DNA from: Ursus arctos
Lineage: Eukaryota > Chordata > Mammalia > Carnivora > Ursidae
Reading direction: 5' to 3'
Assembly (NCBI RefSeq): GCF_023065955.2
Contig: NW_026622985.1
Coordinates: forward strand, 69,739,931 to 69,803,930
DNA length: 64,000 nt
Shown: one piece after another, positions 38,701 to 52,300 of the stretch
Position numbering within the stretch: the first letter of the stretch is position 1
Layout of the letters: every line of letters starts with the position of its first letter
Program-made: the position numbers and the translations under genes
Notes under the pieces: generated by a model
What the model saw: only the letters and a program-made list of their open reading frames with translations
Database searches by the model: none
Told to the model about the DNA's origin: nothing

Positions 38701-40332
38701 CTGCATGGCTTTTCTCTAATGCTTCTTCCTTACCAGTCTCATCCTCAGAAGATTATTTCTTCCTTGGGAAAAGGGAAAGAAAAGGTGGGAAAAAACCCAC
38801 TCAGGCTGTTGCAAGTCTGATCCTATCATCTTTCGAGTGCTCTAAGGTGTCCCAGCTCTAACAATGCCCTCTTCTGCCACTGACCTTGACATCAGGTGTC
38901 CCCTCTGCCTTGAATGTGCTTCCTCCTCTCTCTGCCGAGTTAGGTGCTGCTCATCTTTTCAGCTCAGTTCGAGCATCATTTGTTGACAAGAGCCTCCCCA
39001 AGCCTTCCTGACAAGATTCATGTCTTCCCATTCTAAAGGTCCCAGTCATCTACATTTAGAGGCTTGTAGTCCTTTTCCTTGAAGCAGAAGTGGGCCAGGG
39101 AATCTTTAGAAGACTGAAGGGCTTGCAGCTGATGCTCTACGGAGGTCTGCCCGCAGCACAGTGGGGCACCAGCCTAACGCGGAGTGTTAGGTTAGCAGGC
39201 TTTGGACAGGCTGTGCGATCAGGAGCAGAACAGCTCTCTTCTTGATTTTAGTTTCCCAATTTTAGTTTAGTTTCTTACACCAGGGGGATACCTAAACCTG
39301 TCCAACAATAAGAATATGTGGGCCACTTTAGAAGACACGTTCATGAAACATCACCAGTTTTAATAATTCTAGTAGGTAAACTGATCACTATTTTAAGAAG
39401 ATAAAAAGCAGGTAGGAAAGAAACAATTTGCCCCTTTCCAATGCTAACTTCATAAATCAACAATGAACTGCACTGGGCCTTAGTGTAAAATTCTGCTGAC
39501 TAATTGGGGTTCTAGTTATATTAGCTAAGCTTCCAAGTTCCATTCAGAATTAGAGAATGAGATGATATTTTTCCAGTATGCTTGCAGTATTTTATTAAGG
39601 CCAGTGTTGCTCAGTCCAGGTGATTCAGATTTGAAGGCAGGTAAGAATTTGTGCACATTTAATTTAATGTGTGTATGCATATCTCTGTCATGAGATAAAA
39701 TGTATTTCTTACTGTGAATTATATACAAGAGAGTTTAGAAAAAGCTGATTTAAGCTGAGCTATATGATTAAGCCTTAATAATATCATCTTAATTTTCATT
39801 TGGAATCAGAGTTTCGTAGGAATACATGGAACACCCTATGAAGGGAAATCCATTTACCAGGTGAATTCAGGATTGTTAACTCTCCTTTAATGGAAAACTA
39901 GAAAGAGCTTTAAAAAGAATGCCCTTTTTTAGATTTGCCATTCATTTTAGTCTGGATATCGTAATGGAGAAAACTCTTTAATTACATTACTTTTAAGACC
40001 AGAAAACTCAGGGGCGCCTGGGTGGCTCAGTCAGTTAAGCATCTGCCTTCAGCTCAGGTCATGATCCCAGGGTCCTGGGATCGAGTTCTGCAACAGGCTG
40101 CCTACCCAGCAGGGATCCTGCTTCTCCCTCTCCTTCTGCCCCTCTCCTCTGCTCATGTTCTCTCTTTCAAATAAATAAATAAAATCTTAAAAAAAAAAAA
40201 AAGACCAGAAAACTCAACCAGTTCTCTTTTTTTGCTTAACCCACTTTATTTCTGTACTGTGAGCTGTGATCATCAGTGACAAACAATTTGATGCCAAAAA
40301 AGAAAGAAAGAGAGAAAGAAAGGAGGAAAGAT

Positions 40333-40379
<47 letters not shown>

Positions 40380-43300
40380 AAAAGTGTCACCTAGTATTAA
40401 AGTATATACAACTTCAAAACCTTTTTAAAATTGGTAATGGGGACATGGCAAAAGTGATGAAGTTTAGTTAATGCTGGACAGATTTTTATCACCATTAGAG
40501 AATATGCTTGAGATGGTCTGACTTAAAAATAATGTCGGTTCCTCTGAGCAGCTGGGTAGAACTTAGCTGTGGTAAGAGGATGTGGTCATTTTCTTGAGAA
40601 AAAAAGGAAGGCTTCAGGGCATGGTCAGACTGATCTTTCAAGGAACAAGTAACAATGTGGTTTATTTAGATCGCATAGCAAAAACACAACTTGGTAAAGT
40701 TACAAAAGGGTGCCCTGGTAGAAAATCTATTATTTGTCCAGCTTGAATTCCTACACCAGGCACTAGGTGGTAACAAATTTGTCAGCAATCACTGATGTGA
40801 TATTTAAAATAGAGAGTAGCCTGGTCACTGGTGATTTGTCGATGTGCTGATATGAAGTGGGCTGATCTTTTTTACTCTAATATCAATAGTTGGGTAAAAG
40901 AGCTTACATTACCTTCTTGTGTCCTTCCCTCATCTGCACCCCCTCCTTTTCTGTTTATTAAGTCATGTCTCAGCAAGCACCCAAGGATTATTGTTTAATA
41001 TGATTAAAAAATAGTCTGCTATAATAAGGGCAATAGTAAACCCCCTCTCTTCCCACCTCAGGCATAAGAGCACAGGCTTCAGAGTCAGAAAAACCTGGAC
41101 CCAGATCACTTCTCTACCACTTATTTACACTTTGCACTTAAACAAGTTCTGTAACCTGTAATTATTATGAATAATAAATGATAAAATGAAATAATATTAT
41201 TTTAATCATAATTCCTAAAATCTTTTTCATATCCTTGGTTACTGTAAAATATATTAATTGGGGGCAGACTTGCTTTCTAAGCTCTGCCTCTCTACTCCCT
41301 GTTCCTATTGTATACAGGATGTGTAGTGGCCAAAGAGATAAATCCATTGACTTTTTGCAACTTGCAGTATTTATAGTCTTCTACACAGTTGTATTCTGGT
41401 GCTTTTCAAAAAAAGCAATAAGAATTAAAGGTATGTTGTGTAGGTACTTCCAGTCCCCATATCCATATCTAAGCGTCATCATTAACCAAACAATGTGATA
41501 CTCATAAAAGATTTGTTTGAAATTATATCAACAGGAGTGGTAAGTGGAATTAGAAGTGTAATTTATTGAATTTTAAGATTTTTTAAAACCGTTATAATAC
41601 ACATTGTTTTCTCCTTAACAGATGGGCTTAGGTCACGAGCAAGGATTTGGAGCCCCCTGTTTAAAATGCAAAGAAAAATGTGAAGGATTCGAACTACACT
41701 TCTGGAGGTAATGTTCTAAAAACTACTACCACATGAATAATTTCTGCTCTTTGACAAGCCTTCCTCAGGCAGCAGAGATCTCTTGCAAAGTCTCTAGCAT
41801 CGCTGCTAAGTTGTAGATCTGTCATACTCTTTTCTAAGAAATAAATAAAAAGACATCTATTTTGCCTTCCTATTACTAAGTGTGACTGAGCTAATTGTAC
41901 CATAGTGACTATATTTGGATTGTTTATTTGCTATCCTTCAGAATTCCTTTGAGTCTAGAATACTGAATATGTCTCTTTTCTGAGTGGCAAATAAATTTAT
42001 GGTAATCTGTCACTGTTTATTATAATTATTATTCTTTTCTTAAAAATTGGTAACTTTGCACATCTTATCTGTATATTTGCAATAAACAGTAAATATGGTT
42101 AATTAAGCATTCATGTGCTAGTTGTCAGGACATACACTTGAACCTAAGGGATCTTCGAAATTTTCAGCTATATATTTACTACTGAGAAACATTGATAAAC
42201 ACTTAAATTAAAAAAATAATAATTCATTTCCATTGTCTTGGCTTGAATCAAGTGCATGTATATGGCAGACAAATGTTAGTGGATCAGAAATGTGAATTTT
42301 GAAAACAAAAAAAAAAGGTGAATTTTGTGTAGATCTTATTTACATATTTTAAAGTAATAGTATGTCATATTAACCTAAAAATTGGTATTTTAAACCTCTC
42401 CTTATGAAGAATATAAATGTTGTTCATCAATGCCTGTCAAGGATTATAATGGTAGTTTCTAAATCTATTCAAAGTTAGAATCAGCACCTTATTGTTAGAA
42501 GAAAAAAGTTAGTCATCAACTATACATTATTAGGATGGCAGATGCCTTGTTAGAATAAATCTCACTTGAGAACCACTTCTGTACGGCGTATTTCCATATA
42601 AAACTCTCTAGAATAAAAAAATTTCATCCACTATTAGGACTGTGTACAATGTAAGTTAAAGGAGAATGTAAACAAATAAAATTTGAGATATTAAGTTTTA
42701 GGAAACAAAGACAGTTGTTTTAAATAGTGAAGGCAACAAAAACCTCAGTCTGCCAAGAAATGATGGTACAGTTCTTAATTTGTAGGGAGTTAAAATTTTC
42801 CAGGGAGGTTTTTAATTACAAGACTTTCATGGCTCTTCCCTGTGCCACCTTTTCAAGGGACATAGCAGCATGTCTGTCATGGTTTTGAAAGGTAAAGTCA
42901 CTAGACACAAAATAGATTTCATGGATCAGAATATTTCAGCTCCTTAGGTGCACACCACTTAATTATGCTCTCAGTGGGCTGTGTAGAGAGTTGCACTGCC
43001 CTCTGCTGGGCATGGTTCTTACTGTACAATCAAAATAATCTTTTAGGTTGACTACAATTGCCAAAAACTGCTAATGAGATTTTTAAAGCTCATTACGAAG
43101 TGAATAGCCTCTTTTCTCTAAAGCAGAAGGTTAGTTTAGAGTAATTCTTGTTTGTGCTATATTATTTTTCTGTTGCAGATCAATATAATCTGAGGATTCA
43201 GATAAAAATGTCAGAGCAGAGCTGATTTCTGTGGCATGAAAATCACTTTTTTATTTTAATGTTTCCATTTATTTACCTTGGTATACTCTGAGACTACTCT

Positions 43301-46300
43301 GTTAGGAGCCATAAAAGACTAGGGTTTTGCCACAGCCTCCAACCTCACTTGGGTTTATACAGTTCATCCAGATGGTATTACTTAGTAGTTCTGTCTTCTT
43401 TCTGGCATGAACCCAGACACATTTCTCTCTCAGAATTCTTGATAATTTCCCGACTTTTTTTACCATAACTGGAAGCCTAGAGGGCAGGTGTCTTTGACCT
43501 CCAGATGAGCCATTTTCAGTACAGTCACTGGAGTAAAATATGCTAGGCTTGTTGTCCTCAGTATAATGAAGATTCCAGGTCTGGTCTAGGGCCATAGAAC
43601 TGCTGTGATTAAAGTGGACATAGAGTCCCAGGATCCTGTCCACTTAGCTTTCTTTTCCATCTTCATGGTAACCCTTGACTTCTAGGACCCTTAGGGCTTC
43701 ATGGGGCACATTGTGAAAATCAGAGCTAAATTATTCTACACGTTTTAGCAATCTGACTTCCACCCAGCCATAGAATGGTCTTGAAAATGGATACTATTGT
43801 GTACTTCCCAATAGCTTAAGAACCTTCATTGCTTTTCCACTGGGCTTGATCCTTTAGGTAAAATCTTTGGCCTCAAACCTCAACATCTACTCCTCCTTGC
43901 TTGTCTAGTCTCCTCTCCCACTTCCCCTCCATGCTGTGCCTCAACCGCTGAGGTACATGCTTTCCCTGAAATTCCTGTAGTTTTTTGGTATGTTTCCTTT
44001 AGCTGGAAAAACCCTACATCTTACCTTCATGAAACAAAAAGTTCTTCCTATTCTTTAAGTCTCAGTACAAGCATTACCTTTGAGAATTCTTCTTACTCCC
44101 TGTCATAGTCAGCTCAGGCTCCCATAGCAAAATCCCATAGACTGGGTGGTTGAAACAACAGAGATGTATGTCTTCTAGTTCTGGAGACTAGAAGTGCAAG
44201 AAGTTCAGTACCAGAGCGTGGTTGGGTTCTGGTGAGAAACCTCTTCCTGGTCTGCAGACAGCCACCTTCTCTCGGTGTTCTCATGTATTCTCTGTGCATG
44301 CATATGGAGAGAAAGATCTCTCTCTTCCCCTTCTTATAAGGCCACCAGTCCTATCAGATTAGGGCCCTGTTCTTATGACCTCATTTGACTTTACCTCCCA
44401 GAAGCTCTATCTACAAATACAGTCACACTAGAGGTTAGGGGTTCAACATATGAATTTGGGGGAGGGGGGCACAATTCAGTCCTTGGCACCCTCTTCCCTG
44501 CTTCTACACACCCCCCAAGTAAAGTAAGTGGTCATTTTTGGCCTTAGCACCTTGTACACTTGTTAGGAAGTCAGGAAATAAATCCTGAGACCTCACTATT
44601 CATCACTCGGATTTCCTGCTACATCTTCCATTGCTGGGGACAAGGTAGCCCACTGCTGCAGTCCTTACAGATCAGCCTCCGAGAGCATGGCCCAGGGTAC
44701 TGTGCAGAAGGTTGCAGAATGGATCTGGAAAGTGAATGGAAGAGATCCAGCAGGCATGATTGCCTGTTCACAAGGTGTGTTACAAAAAAAACTAAAAATA
44801 ATGAATTCTTAAACTTATGGAAGTTTAGAGTAGAACTTGGAACTTAACTAGTCAGACCTCATTTTTTAGATCAAAGACCTAAAACCCAAAGAAGATAAAA
44901 TGACTGTTTGAGCCTATTAGATATTAACAAGAAATATAATTTAGGAAGTTTCCTGTGTCACACACTAATAAGCACTTGTAATGATTTTCTATTACTACAT
45001 AACAAAATTATTACAAATTTAGCAGGTTAAAACAACACTTATTAATGGATTCCATTTATGCTTTAGGCCAGAAATCAAGGCAGATTTAGCTGGATTCTCT
45101 GCTTATAATTTGAAAAGGCTGAAGTCAGGTTTTGGCCAGGTTGGGCTCTCACACACTAATAAGCACTTGTAATGATTTTCTATTACTACATAACAAAATT
45201 ATTACAAATTTAGCAGGTTAAAACAACACTTATTAATGGATTCCATTTATGCTTTAGGCCAGAAATCAAGGCAGATTTAGCTGGATTCTCTGCTTATAAT
45301 TTGAAAAGGCTGAAGTCAGGTTTTGGCCAGGTTGGGCTCTAATCTAGAAACTGGGGTTAGAATTTGCTTCTAGACTCATTGGTGATGTTGGTAGAATTAA
45401 TTCCCTTCATTTCCTTGTGGTTGTAGGTTGTCCCTGTTTCTTTTGTTGGCTGTCAGTCAGGGGCTGTTCCCAGCTTCTAGAAGCCACCCACATTCCTTGG
45501 CACAGGGCCACCTCTGTCTTCAAAATCACTAACAGTGCTTAGAATCCTTTCTTTGCCTTAAATCTCTCCAACTTCCTCTTCTGTGCCCAGCCAGAGAAAA
45601 TTTATGTTTTTAAAGTGCTCATGTGATTAGATTTGGCACACCTGGATAATCTCCCTTTGTCATACATAATAACATAATCATGGGGCTAACACCAGAGGGT
45701 GCAGGTCGGAGGGGCCATCTTAGAATTCTGCTGGAATGAAGCATGAGAGACTATGGACTCTGAGAAACAAACTGAGGGCTTCGGAGGGGAGGGGGGTGGG
45801 GGAATGGGATAGACCGGTGATGGGTGGTAAGGAGGGCACGTATTGCATGGTGCACTGGTGTTATACGCAACTAATGAATCATCGAACTTTACATCAAAAA
45901 CCAGGGATGTACTGTATGGTGACTAACATAATATAATAAAAAACATTAAAAAAAAAAAGAATTCTGCTTACCTCAGCACTCTATGTCCCTGATTGTAACT
46001 AATCTTCATAACACCCTTTGAGGTAAGTGATAGTATTCCATTTTATATATGAGAAATCAAAGATTTAGGGAAGTTAAATGATTTACCAAAGACATGGCTT
46101 ATAGATGGCAGAGCTGGAATTTGTACCCAAAGCTTGCCAAAACCCTCCTCATCACCACTTTCTACATGGCAGAACAGAACCTAGAACCCATGTTCACGCA
46201 TTCATGATCAGTGAACTTTGGGGGCTGCATCAGACTGTCTCCTCTACAGTGTGGTGCTTTTGTGACATACACGTCTTTGTGGATAATGATGCTTTAACTG

Positions 46301-49300
46301 TGAGCACTCTCTTTCTTCACTGTATCAGTAATGGCAAGACTACAGAAAAATAAAAGGTTGAGGATGCCTGATACTTACTAAATAAGAGCTACTGTCTTCT
46401 GGGCACAGTTCCAAATAATATCTAGAGCTAACAAATATTTATGAGATGTTAAGACACAAACCCACGATTTTGAGTTTATAGTCAATCATTTCATACTGAA
46501 AGTATAGTAATATCATCAGAATAATAGTTATTCATCATATAAGTAATACAATTAGTTTTTTATCTTTGATAAATCCTTCTAATAAGACAGTAGCATTTTG
46601 TAAGAAAAGTGTTATTTGAATATAGCATACCTCTCTGTCCAGAGAATTTCTGATTGGTTTAGGGCTGGCTGAAAACTAAAAATTTCCCACCATAAATGGA
46701 TTAATCCTTGTGTGGAATCCTGTAACAGAGGCCCACGCTTAAGTCCATATAAGTATATCCCTGTTATAAAACAGCAGCTTCCAACCCTTTTAAAATATGG
46801 TTTGTAGCAGTGCCATGACCATACCTTTAAATCACTGTGAATGCTGGCAGCATGTCAAAGCACTCCAGTTGCTACTACTTGCCTTGTAAAAATAATATTT
46901 TTTACAAAGGGTGATACAAAAATAATTTCCCTTTGGGGGGGATGAAAGATAGTTTCTTGACTGCTTTCAGCTTGAAACTATAAATCTATGTATTTTTCTG
47001 AGGCAGTGCTTTTGGTAAATTTTGATACATCCTCTCCTGGATTTAACTCAAGAAATCCAAAGTTGTAATGTAATGTAAAAATGTGAGTATACAGTTTCGA
47101 TTTGTCATGCACTCTAACCTTTACATGTGTTAACACCCTAAACTTTTTGTACAAAAACTTTTTAGTACAAATAACCCTATTCCCCCCCAAAACTTAGAGC
47201 TTCCCAGTCTATCAGATTACATTTCCATCTTTTAAAAAAAAGTCATAAAAAAGACCCTTTAAAAAATAAACTTAATTCTGAATTCACTTCCCTTCTTTCT
47301 TCCCAATGTAACTTTTATTAACATCCTGTGGAGAATTTGAGAGGTGCTCTATAGGAAGGACAGGTTAGAAGATTTAGAGATTTGGCAACTGTGCTAAGTA
47401 TGGCAACTAACTTATAACTACCTCAAAAACGGCTATCAAATTGGTATAGCTCATGTAAATGTAATAAACAAACTATTTGCATATATCATCAAAAGTTACT
47501 GGTGTAGCATCTGAGGAAAGCTATTAAACAAACCTTACAAACATAGCCCCAGCACATGGGTACTATGCTCACCCATGCCATTTTTGTTTTAGGTTAACAT
47601 AAAATCAATTTTTTTAAAGTTCTTCATTTTCTTAAGAAGGACGGACTCTGGTTTATTTTAGGTTGAAATTAATTACATAATAAACGTCCTACTTATTCTC
47701 ATGCCTTTTCTTTGATACCAAGATTATGATATCCTTTTTTCCCCCGATTCCTCAACAAAATTTTCCTCTCAATAAACTTACTGGATATCTTCCTAATGAC
47801 TTAAAAAGTTCTTAAAAGAGGGCGCCTGGGTGGCTCAGTCAGTTAAGTGTCAAACTCTTTATTTCGGCTCAGGTCATGATTTTGGGGTTGTGAGATGGAA
47901 CCCCACATAGGGCTCCACACTCAGCACAGTTTGCTGGAGATTCTCTCTCCCTCTGTCCCTCCCCTGCTGACATGCTCTCTCTCTCTCTCTCAAATAAATA
48001 TTTTTAAAAATAAAACTAAAATATAAATTTCTTAAAAGATATTCGTAAAAATAATTTTCCAACTTAAATACGGGTGATTCAAATATAAAACACTGTACCC
48101 CCCAAATTATTTAAGACAATTTTTTTGAACTAGTACATAGCATAGATTTCAGTAGTAAATAGCCTAGATTTCTCTAATGGATAGCTCTTGGCACCTGGCC
48201 CAGATTGTATAGGCTTCTTTCTTGAGCTGTGGTTTGTAGCTATCCCTTTTTATTTTAGAAATGGAGCTCTAAGGTAAGGGGTTTCGAAGTGACGTGGTCA
48301 CTCCAGTTGCTTAGTGATGGCAACTCGAACTGAAAGAACCCTTGCAGCCCTCGAGTCATACTCCTGCCAAGTGCTCTGTTACTGCTTGCCACCATGTTGC
48401 AGCGAGAATGCAGATGAGGTTTATGATGTATTTGTGATTTCAAAAGCTATCATGAATCAATCATGGGTTTTCCCCCACTTAGAAAACTGAAAACTTCTTT
48501 TTCCCTCATCACTGCTGATATTGGTAAATTGTTTTAACCTGATTTTACCTGCTTAATAAAGGTCTGTTAGGTGGGTGAAGGGGTAGATGGGGAAAATAGA
48601 TATTCTCGGAATGTAAATCTTCCAAGAATAGCCAGGACGAGTCATAAGAAAAAGTATAGAGATGGCTATTATAACATTGGTTATACACCTTTTTATGTAT
48701 AATACTTTCATAGTAAATAGAACTTATTTATTCTACAGCTTGTCATAGTTCTTGCTTTAGAAACCAGCAGACTTTATTTCACATACTTTTTTGTCTTTCA
48801 TATTCTAAAATCTAACTCCCCTTATTTTATGGTGTACATGTTGTTCTGGCGAGAACTGGATAATTAACATGAACAAAGTCTATGTCCTTCAGCACATATC
48901 CTTGTAACTTTATTACTTCCTTCTTTAGTCAATCATTTGCTAATTATTAGGATGCAGGGCCTAGTTCACAGCCATGTAAGGATCTGTTTATCTATATTAA
49001 GAACTAAGTTCCCACCCCTAAAGAACTAAATTCTCCTCAGGAAGGTATGATTTTAAACTTGAGCGAAAAGCAATGTGATGGTTTTATGGATAATTATATT
49101 GTTTTTGTTAACTGAAGAACAAGAATGAAGAACATACTGTAGTAGAATAATATGCTCCTTTCCACTGGGTGGGAGTATGAGATAACCAGATGCAAGAGGC
49201 TTTTATAGCTGAACTAGAATATGCAAACTCTCCTGAACATTCTTACCAAATAAAGATTTCTTTTTTTTTTTTTTAAGATTTTATTTATTTATTTGACAGA

Positions 49301-52300
49301 GAGAGACAGCCAGCGAGAGAGGGAACACAAGCAGGGGGAGTGGGAGAGGAAGAAGCAGGCTCATAGCGGAGGAGCCTGATGTGGGGCTCGATCCCATAAC
49401 GCCGGGATCACGCCCTGAGCCGAAGGCAGATGCTTAACCGCTGTGCCACCCAGGCGCCCCAAAGATTTCTGACCAATGTGTGCACAAGGAAATGAGTTTG
49501 CTTCCTCACCTCCCATTTCTCTGACTCTCTCTCTCTCTCTCTCTCTGGGACTGCATGACTCAAACCTAATATTTTTAGTTTGCATACCTCACTTTAAGAA
49601 AACAAGACACAAAAATCGATAATTATTTAATAATTTGTTATTTGGCAAAGAGATTCATTTAAGAACTTTTAGTTTTTTCCTAATATAGCAATGTAGAGAA
49701 ATCCAAATTTATTAATTTTAAATCCAGAAAACTTACTAAAGTCTTACTGTTAATACATTTTTATACAATCAGTCATAGTGTCTGTGATTAACAGCAGTTT
49801 AGATTCTTCCTTTCTGATGAATCCTTATAACTTCAATTTCTTTGATTTTTCTTACTTCTCTGATTACTACCCAGAGAACTGTATGAGTGAAGTGATGGCA
49901 AGGTTGCTTTCTTGCTAAAATAAATGCACTAAGTATAATGTATGTGGAGTATGGGCCTTTTCCCAGAAACCCTTCCTAAAATTCTGTTTAGTTTCCTTCT
50001 GGAGCTAAAACTACTAAGCAAAATGTAGTCAGAAGAGATGTTAAAATGTATTGAATGCTTTTTTCCCCCCTGCATCTTATAAGAAGCAAACATTTGTTTT
50101 ATTAGTTTCTGATATTTTTATTTTCCTTCCACGTTCTTTAGGCTTATTCTTCATTTTTCCTAACTTCCTGAGTTGAACTTACTCTTGTCTTTTTAATTTG
50201 AGCATGTTAGCTATGCCTTTTCTCTTAAGCACCCCCTCGGTTGTGTTCTGCATTTCAGGAAGTAATAGTTTTGTTTTCTTTTTTCCTTAAAATGTTATTT
50301 GTTTTAATTTCTATTGTGATTGTTTCAATATTGGATTTTTTAGGAGTCTTTCAAAAGTACTTTCTAGCTACTTTTTTATTATTATTATGTTCAGTTAGCC
50401 AACATACAGTACATCATTAGTTTTTGATATAGGGTTCAGTGATTCATTAGTTGCATATAATACCCAGTGTTCATCACATCACGTGCCCTCCTTAATACCC
50501 ATCACCCGGCTACCCCAACCCCCAACCACTCTCCCTTCTGTAACCCTCAGTTTGTTTCCTGGAGTCCAGAGTCTCTCATGGTTTGTCTCCCTCTCTGATT
50601 TCTTCCTTTTTTGCTGTTGATTTCTAACATAATTATATTCTGTTCAGATAATGTGGTTGATGGTGATTCCTTGGGCATTTCTTGAGACTTGGTCTATTAG
50701 TATACGTTCAGTTTCCTGAAGTGTTTCAATTGTTCACAAAAAGAAGTGTTCTGCACTCAGTGGATAGGATGTTTTTTATGTGTCTGCTTGATCAGGATTA
50801 TTGTGTTATTCAAATCTTCATTTCTGATTTTTTAGTGTTACTATAATGAGTTTGTCTATTTATTTCTTAAAGTTCTGTTATTTTTGCTTATATATTTTGA
50901 AGTTAGGTCATTAAGCTATATTAATTTTAGACTTGTTACATCATAGAGGTGATTTTAAACTGTCACTATGCAGTGATTCTCTTTAATAGTTATTAAAGGA
51001 AAAAGCATTGAAGTCTAAAGTGTATGATATTAATATAGGTATCTAACTTACTTTTTGTTTGAATTTGCCTGATGTATCTTTTTGCATCCTTATGCTTTCA
51101 TCCTTTCTTTGTCCTTAAATTTTAAGTGTCTCTTCTAAGTCGCATATAGTTCGATTTTGTTTATTATTCAACCTGAAATCCTTTATCTTTTAACTGGAGC
51201 ATTGAGTCTATTTATTGTGACTATTGGTATATTTGGATTATGTTAACCATCTTAATTGTGCTTTCCACATGTCCTAATCTTCTAAGTTTCTTTTTTCTCC
51301 TCTTACTGCCTTCTGTTTAATTACTTGCATTTTATATCATCATTCCATTTTCTAAGTTTAGGAATTATATGTAATATTTCCTTCTTTAGTTATCCAGGTA
51401 GTTTAGTATGCGTGCTTAACAACATCTAATGTTAATCTATATCTGCAGTATCTTCCTGAACAATGTAAGGATATTACAATGTTTTTTTAAACTCTCAGAC
51501 TCTTCCCTCTGGTTTATATACTATCATTGCCCTTCCAGCTTATGTTTTTAACACCACAAAGTCTCTCTACTTCTCTGTTTTCCTCAGTCACCTTTTCCAG
51601 CTTCTGCTTCTCTGCCAGATTCCTTCCTGAGTCCTCACCTTTTCCCTGTTATCTTGCCCAAGAGGTGAAAGTCATCTGTTCAATTTATATGCAAATGTGT
51701 CATTCCCTTACTCCCAAATTTATATTTTCTACGAGGCTACAGTTTTTAACACCAGATCTACACATCCTACAATCTCCGTGATATCTTTACACTGTTTTGT
51801 AGGCATTTCAAATTTTTCAATAGCTGAATTTTGGAGAACTTTGATCAGCCTTCCCCCCAGCTACCTCAGATCTGTTCTTCTTTTATATTTATTCTCTTAA
51901 TAAGTTACGTTCCTTCTACCAGCTTATTCATCCTGGAAACCTGGGTTCATTTTTTTGACAGATTGGGCCTTCCCTTTACCATCACTATGTCCAAATCAAC
52001 CACAAAGTTTAGTCAGTTTTACCTTTAAGGAATCTTAAATCTGTTATTATTTTTTCTATCTCCACTGTTAAATACTCTAGTCCAAGCTATAACACATCTT
52101 ACCTAGACCACAGCAATAACCATCCAAAATATTAATTCCACTTGTGAAGTAGTAGTAGGATCCATGTTACTTTGCAAACTGGATGCACCACTGACATGTT
52201 AATCGGTCTCCCTCCTTCCAATTATGTCTCCCTCTAATCCATTCACATATAATAGGTAGTACAGTTTTTGAGAATGATAGATCTAATTGTGTTACTCCAT

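Larger units (their letters stand above)
17519..41621 (+). other. TES: TES intron 1 (24.1 kb)
   Basis: A phase-0 GT-AG intron. Recognised content is listed separately: L1 at 19.15 kb, L2 at 21.6 and 38.8 kb, MIRs at 23.2, 27.9, 28.2, 33.0, 34.2 and 41.1 kb, seven Can-SINE-derived segments, LTR-like elements at 28.8 and 31.9 kb, and a GAAA microsatellite at 40.3 kb. In 17761-19149, 19401-21639, 21891-23214, 23346-24284, 24715-27934, 29311-31667, 34371-36560, 36756-38799 and 39021-39994 I recognise nothing beyond AT-rich DNA, the poly-C run at 18254 and small repeats. Long first introns often hold enhancers, but none can be named from sequence alone. Confidence 0.9.

Noticed and set aside
40296..40383. 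Regular repeats that might suggest a CRISPR-like array
   Set aside because: They are simple microsatellites without spacers, in vertebrate DNA.
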